From: Arthrinium phaeospermum
Lineage: Eukaryota; Ascomycota; Sordariomycetes; Amphisphaeriales; Apiosporaceae
NCBI GenBank assembly: GCA_006503535.1
Contig: QYRS01000010.1
Span: 434,001 to 498,000 of the forward strand
Direction: 5' to 3'
Length of the DNA: 64,000 bases
Shown: in pieces, positions 58,469 to 64,000 of the stretch
How the letters are laid out: each line of letters begins with the position of its first letter
Numbering within the stretch: position 1 is the stretch's first letter
The notes under the pieces: model-generated
Told to the model about the DNA's origin: nothing
What the model saw: the letters and a program-made list of their open reading frames with translations, nothing else
Database searches by the model: none
Made by a program: the position numbers and the translations under genes

Positions 58469-60206
58469 ATGGGAGTTGATTTGCCTCCCTATATGACGCA
58501 TGACCTGTCGATGACAAGACATGTATGCGGCGTGGAAGGTGATATGAATAATGACCTAGTGAGTATCATCCAATAATAGTCCCCTCTTGCCTGTGTCAGG
58601 CTAACATGTCGAAAAGGGAGACAGCCGAGCTGCCATCGGCGCATTCTCCGGGATCATCATCACGCACGTCATCTGTACCGTTTTCCTCGTGCTACGGATC
58701 GCGTCGAGACTTCACTGCTTGCGGAGGTGGTTCGTCGACGACACACTCATGGTCATCTCCTGGATCTGGTCGACCGGCATCTGCACAGCCTACAGTCTCG
58801 CACTTCACCTCCCGTCGCCCGTGGACGTCACGCACAAGAGCCCGATGGTGACATACCTGTTGCGGTCATACCTGGGCCTCATCCTCTATCAGCTGGCTTT
58901 GTGTTTCGCAAAACTATCCATCGGGTCATTTTACCTGCGCATGTTCAAGAGCAAGCCGGCCATGACGGCCTTGACGTGGGCGACTATCGGCTTGATCGTA
59001 GGGCTGGCCATACCCCTCACGGCCATGAGTGGTTTGCAATGTTATCCCGGGAAAGTGCAAGTGTTGGGACGGCCTATGGCTTGTGTCGAGTTTGCTCCGT
59101 TGCTTATCATCAGTTCCTCCACACATACAGCCACGGACGCCTGGCTGATAATCATAATCCTGCCGACGATCTGCAAGCTACATTTGCCCATCCGACGCAA
59201 GATCGCCATCTTCGCCATCCTATCGCTCGGCGTCTTCGAAATGGCCGCAAGTATCATACGGCTGTGGCTCAGCCTGCATAAAGACTTCAGTCCGTCCGCC
59301 GGGACACAGCCATCCAACACGCTAGCGTTCTTCTGTATGACGGTCATCGAGTGCGACACGGCCATCATATGCGCGAGCGTGCCGATGGCAAGACCCATCA
59401 TGTCGAAGATGTGGCCATCCGTGTTCCCCGAACCGCGACGAAGCACTGGCAGCTTTAACCTCACGGTGGTGAGCTTCCATGGCTATCCCTGGCAAGACCA
59501 GCCCGCGAGCCCCCGGGAGGGCCGCCGGAGCAGCAATAACAACAACAACAACAACGGCATCAGCATCAGCAGTCCCATCATGGCTGATGCACGACAGAAC
59601 AATATCAAGCGGGCTTCAAAGACGCTGTCGCCCGAGGACGCTATCACAAACGCAGCTGCCGCCGCCAGCACGTCCAATAGGGGCTCGAGACAATCTAACC
59701 GTCGCACTCCGACGCCCCTGAGTCTCAAGAGTCTCATGAACTCGCCTCGACCCCATCAGGGCCTCGGCCTGAAGGGCCCGGACACCAAGCCGATCCTGAG
59801 CACGCATAGCGAAGACAGTCTTGGAGAGCTGACGCGGTACTCGGACAACTTCCGGCGATGGGGCACACCGGACCTGAACTTGACGCTGGGCGGGAAGGAC
59901 CCCCAAAGCTTATGGGGCGGCGGAGGATCGCCGCAACAGAGATCGTCGTGTGGGCGGCGCGAGAGTGGCCAGTCGTCGGTGGGAGGAGAAGGAGGAAGAG
60001 CCGGTCGTCATGCGTTCGTGCGGCGGACTTTCCGGGGCAGCCAGGAGAGCTTCATGTCGCCCTCGGACCCGGCGAGCCCGCGCACGCTGATCCCGAGCCT
60101 GGGGTCGGGCCACGAGCTCTACGGCGCGCGCTGGCAAAGCATCGATCTGGGCACGCGGCCGGAGAGACCGTGGGTGGCAGATGGGAGACCTGCCACTCGG
60201 GACTAA
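58469..60206 (+). CDS. Pth11-like rhodopsin-domain integral membrane protein
   Basis: Exons 58469-58558 and 58617-60206 give 559 aa. About seven membrane helices run through the first 290 residues (AFSGIIITHVICTVFLVL, DDTLMVISWIWSTGICTAY, LGLILYQLALCFAKLSIGSFYL, and so on). W-F-V-D-D after helix 1 and LxKLSI-type sequence in helix 3 fit the fungal rhodopsin domain (PF20684, Pth11-related). No CFEM domain is present. The last 260 residues form a long cytosolic tail rich in Ser, Asn, Gly and Pro, with a poly-Asn run. Relatives are receptor-like; ligand unknown. Confidence 0.85.
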
Positions 60207-61139
60207 GCCGACGAGCCCCTTGAGCTGTTTGTTGTTGCTAAACGTCCCATTGGGACACGATTTCCTGTTTACATCGTTCTGACTTGGTGATCTCGAGACC
60301 ATGCTCGATGCCTGGCCGAAGTGGTGGAAATACCCCTCTATCCTTTCATAATACTGCATCTTTCCAGTGTGACCACTCCTCCAGATACATCTCTTATGCA
60401 ACTCTCCTACATACATGTACCTAATTAACCCCCTGAACAGAGATACAGTTCATAAACTGTTTTCTAATACACAGACAGCATCTTTCATAGTTTGATAGAA
60501 ACCTAGATAAATGGAAGTTGTTCAATTGTATTGCAAATGAAAATATGTAGATGTGACCGAGCGTGCTGAGAAAGAAGAGGCCTGCTAACCCGAGCTTACC
60601 CGATATTTTAACTTTGGCGAATGTACGTTCATGTAGACATGCCTGGGCAGAAAAGAACCTCGAGGAGGTTCGAGTCTACTTACTTGCCAATCACATCTGC
60701 GATATCGCACATCTCTACCTGTCGTCACGCCATGCGATTCTAGTATCCCCCGAATCAACCTGTTGTCATGTAAATGATCCATATTGGACGATCCTCTGTT
60801 TTTAAAACGAGATAGCACGGAAGCCATAGTCTCATTAGGAGTGGCGAGATGCAAATTCGCACACGCTCTCTAAGTTCGCTATGTCGTGGTGTCAGATGAT
60901 ATACACAGATTATACTTATACACGGTTCTTTTTTTGTCGTCTATCCCAATGACACATGAATTCCATAATGCCCATACCAAATAACGCCAGGCCATGCCAG
61001 TCGAGTGAAGATGTGTCGTTAGGGCTTCGAAGCCGCCATAATTTGCGCTTCGGCCCATATCTGCTGTTGCTGCACAGCTTGGTGTTTTTCTTTCTTTTAT
61101 TAGCGCAGTGAACGCCGATTGGCAGTCGCGCCGCTTGGA
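60207..61139. other. 3' intergenic between convergent genes
   Basis: No gene seen. Confidence 0.5.
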
Positions 61140-61627
61140 CTATCGGTCCTTGTACACCTTGGGCTTGAATCCCTCTTTGACCTCGGCCTCTTGTGCTGCC
61201 TTCTCCATTGCCGGCCTCACTTCGGATTCGATCCGTTCCCGCGCTCGTAACACCTTGCTCTGGAGGTAGAAGCTTCCGCCCTTCTGGGGGTCGTTGGCGT
61301 CGAATAAGCGCTTGAAGCGGTCCATGACCTCCTCAATGTTCGCCTTGCCCCCCTGCGGCGGCTTGACGTTCAGGATCTTGCAGGCCTCGTCGAGCGTCAT
61401 GCCGGTGCCCATGGATGTGGCGCCGGTGCCGTTCGGGTTCAGCTTGGCTTGGGACCGCGCATAGTTGGAGGAGGCCTGGGCCTGCTTAAAGGCTTCGGAG
61501 AAGGCGCGGCCAAGCACCCGCGAGCCGACGATGACGACTTGTGTTATGAGACGATGCGCCTGTGGGTTCATCTCGTTAGACAAAAGCCCGGAGTCGCATG
61601 CGCCGGGATCCGAGTAAATCTTACCAT
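61140..61627 (-). CDS. PAM16: mitochondrial import motor subunit Pam16
   Basis: Exon 1 is only the ATG (61627-61625). A 65-nt intron (GTAAGA...CACAG, 61624-61560) follows, then exon 2 (61559-61140), giving 140 aa. This yields the family start MAHRLITQVV. Reading the ORF without the intron would replace it with MSNEMNPQ. The body matches Pam16/Tim16: IVGSRVLGRAFSEAFKQA, GMTLDEACKILNVKPP, NIEEVMDRFKRLFDAND and KGGSFYLQSKVLRARERIE. It is a J-like protein lacking the HPD motif, which pairs with Pam18 to control mtHsp70 at the TIM23 channel. The C-terminus KEGFKPKVYKDR is typical of filamentous fungi. Confidence 0.92.
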
Positions 61628-62317
61628 ATTGAAGGTATGCAGATCAACAGCCGAGGGGCAGCCGAGGAGTTAAATAGCGGCCGTTGGCGTGGCGGAATTG
61701 CGGGCACGGCAGAACCGATGTGTCGTCGCAAGGGATGGGAGGTTGCCCTCAGATTGCCTCTAACAATTGGCAAAAGTAGCTCGGTGCTCTGCGAGAATGC
61801 GCAGAGAGGTTCCGGACCGGCAGTGACAGGGAAGTTTTTAGTCGGTCGGAAAAATCACCATCCCCGATGGCGTTGCTGCAAATCCCTTTAACGACAAAGT
61901 TCCCCCGGGTTATGTCTTTATCGGGGTATGCGGCAAACCGACCCTTCCAAAGAAGCCAGGTCATGGGCGCACGGACATTTTCAGCCGTCCACGCTTGCTT
62001 GGTTGCGCCCACATGCACCACGTCCACAGGCAAGGAGCCAACGGTGAAGCTCAGTGGCAGCTCTCCAAGTTCAATTGCTAAAGTTTGGTTTGAGGAAGCC
62101 TGCAATTTTGGTGAAGCCAGATTGATTCTACAGGCAACCACCCCATCTCCGACCACTTTATCGTCCCTTCTTCACATCTTCGTCGGAGTTTCACTTCTAT
62201 TATTTTCTTAACGCCTCTCGTTTGACAACGACGTCTTTTTCTTATCCCAACATTGGGCCCAGGCGCATTCCACAACCACCGATCCGACTCCCAACTCGAT
62301 ACGATCCGTCAGAAACA
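61628..62317. other. shared promoter region of PAM16 and YIP1
   Basis: About 690 bp between two divergent housekeeping genes. A 135-codon ORF inside it (62156-61749, minus) has no family resemblance and is not called. Confidence 0.5.
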
Positions 62318-63324
62318 ATGTCCTACAACTACGGCGCGCCTCCGCCCAATCAGTTCGGCGCCGGAGCCGGCGGCGCAGCAGCCCAGAACCTACAGTTCTA
62401 CCCTTCGTCGTACTCGCCGGGAATACAGAACCATGCAGCAGCGCAGCCGTCGGGATATGGATACGGTGCGCCAGGGGGTACCCCAAGTTTTGGGGGCTTT
62501 GGCGGTGCAAGTGCCCCTGGTGTCAGTGGGCGCATGGGCGAACAAGGAGGACTTCGAACTGGCTGGTTAGCTGCTTTCTCGACCGAAGGATACGACAACG
62601 AACCGCCGCTGTTGGAAGAGCTCGGGGTCAATTTTGGCCACATTCAGAGAAAGGTACGTCATGCACAACCATCCTTCTGCCTGGTCTCTCTTCTGTGTCG
62701 ATACTAACGATTGGCCCATAGACACTCGCAGTCCTCAACCCTTTCGCCCGGATAGACCAGCACATCATGGACGACTCCGACCTAGCCGGCCCAATCCTCT
62801 TCTTCTTCCTATTCGGCATCTTCCTGCTGGTAAGCGGAAAGGTTCACTTCGGTTACATTTACGGCCTGGCCCTGATGGGCTCCATGGCACTACACACCAT
62901 CCTCTCGCTCATGTCGCCTGATGGATCAACGACTTCTCCCACACCTGTTCCGGCATACTCATCCGCCGAGGGCTACCCAGGCGTCACATCATCGGGGGTG
63001 GACGGAAAAGACCACCTGAGCTCGACTCTTACCTTCCCGAGAAGCGCAAGCGTACTCGGTTACTGCCTGCTGCCTCTGGTGGCCACGAGCCTGATTGGTA
63101 TCGTGATGCCCATGGACAACCCGTTCGGCTATGCATTGACCTTTATTGCCATCAGTTGGTGCACGGGAAGCGCCAGTGGCATGTTCTGTGCAGTTGGGCG
63201 CATGAGCAGCATGCGAGGATTGGTTGCTTACCCCCTATTTCTGTTTTATGTAGGATTCGGTCTCATGGGCATCTTCAGCAGCCGCGGCAGCGGCACTCTG
63301 AGCAAGGCTGCTGGTGTGTTATAA
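62318..63324 (+). CDS. YIP1: Golgi membrane protein Yip1
   Basis: Exons 62318-62653 and 62722-63324 give 312 aa. The N-terminal 80 residues are Gly/Ala/Tyr/Pro-rich and cytosolic. The Yip1 domain begins at PPLLEELGVNFGHIQRKTL, with the family's DLAGPILFFFLFGIFLLVSG, GYIYGLALMGSMALHTIL, SVLGYCLLPLVATSLIGIV and GLVAYPLFLFYVGFGLMGIF forming five membrane spans. Yip1 works with Yif1 on Ypt Rab GTPases in ER-Golgi transport. A Ser/Pro/Gly loop of about 40 residues after the second helix is longer than in yeast. The frame across QRK|TLAVLNPF supports the intron. Confidence 0.95.
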
Positions 63325-64000
63325 AAGTCGCCTTCGCAGGCACTCACGGCCCCCACCTAGCGAGCTGAATTGGCCGGTTGCATATGCTCGATAGACACGT
63401 TAGACTCGAAACCACGGAGCAAAATTGGAAGTCGGTTCTTTTGGACGTTATCCGGCTCGGGAAAATGGCACGGCGTTGGAGGCAGTTCAGCATAGTTTGG
63501 CGCTGGCAGCTGGTTGCAACGAGACGATGGAACATTAATGGACAGAAAAGATCTTATTCAGCTTATGCTGCCTGATTCGGCAGGAGCTCCGATACTGAAA
63601 CAATCGAGAGTTGTTGTACGCGATCGTGACTTGGGGCTTACCGAATCGAAATCGAACCGCCTCTGTCGGATGTCCAGGCCACGGAGATGATGCTTTCCAG
63701 CAACGTAACCGGTTGGAGGGTGCTGGCTGTGTCACCCTACCACTTGCGTACTTCATGCAAAGAGCTGCTTTCTTTAAGGGAAACCATCTCCGAGGAGGCC
63801 AGCGCGGGCAGGATTTACAACGAGCTTGTTGGTCCTACGTGAGTTTGATATTGCGGCCCGACGGTTTGGTCGAAACAACTGAAGGGCCTCGCCGATCCGA
63901 TTGGACGTAAACACCAAGATGTGTTCATGCACCATAGTGCCCTTACCAGCAATTGGGGAAGCAGGTGATGCGTCATCCTGCAATGCTACCGGCTAATGTC
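63325..64000. other. window end, no gene seen
   Basis: Only short ORFs after the YIP1 stop. Confidence 0.5.

Overview
This window comes from a filamentous ascomycete (Pezizomycotina, probably Sordariomycetes). The genes carry short GT-AG introns of about 50-100 nt, and third codon positions are GC-rich. The families fit as well: Zn(II)2Cys6 and RTA1 proteins, a PNP_UDP/NB-ARC/TPR NLR, a DUF3435 recombinase, a Pth11-like rhodopsin-domain receptor, a copper amine oxidase and a stilbene/carotenoid oxygenase. Gene models were joined by hand from splice signals and frame continuity; exon limits are given in each entry.

1-12 kb is an accessory, decayed block. It holds a glycoside hydrolase (Asl1/GH128-like) pseudogene, an NLR broken by two in-frame stops, an AT-rich gene-poor stretch, and a 7-exon DUF3435 tyrosine-recombinase gene. 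The last exon of that gene adds C2H2-like zinc fingers and two chromodomains. This recombinase, with an NLR on its 3' side, is the most interesting item. It resembles the captain end of a Starship-type giant element, but no element borders could be shown.

12.7-21.3 kb carries a secreted metallo-beta-lactamase-fold enzyme, a Zn(II)2Cys6 regulator, an RTA1-type 7TM protein, a GPI-type surface protein and a TesB-like thioesterase. It could be a small metabolic neighbourhood.

21.7-33 kb is mixed. It has a Ser-rich protein whose 5' end overlaps a hydrophobic reading frame, TFIIH subunit Tfb2, a TANGO2-family gene with a frameshift, and a long Ser-rich ORF with a lone internal TAG. A nucleoside deaminase, a decayed epimerase-like pseudogene and a small Gly-rich protein follow.

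34-48 kb holds a UstYa-like membrane protein, a degenerate RNA-ligase-like protein, a copper amine oxidase, an AT-hook protein, an unassigned 262-aa protein and an Acot9-type double-hotdog thioesterase.

48-64 kb has housekeeping genes (ATG12, panB, PAM16, YIP1) interleaved with a carotenoid oxygenase, an NmrA-like protein and a rhodopsin-domain receptor. ATG12 and panB converge; PAM16 and YIP1 diverge from a shared promoter region. No rRNA, tRNA or CRISPR array was recognised.
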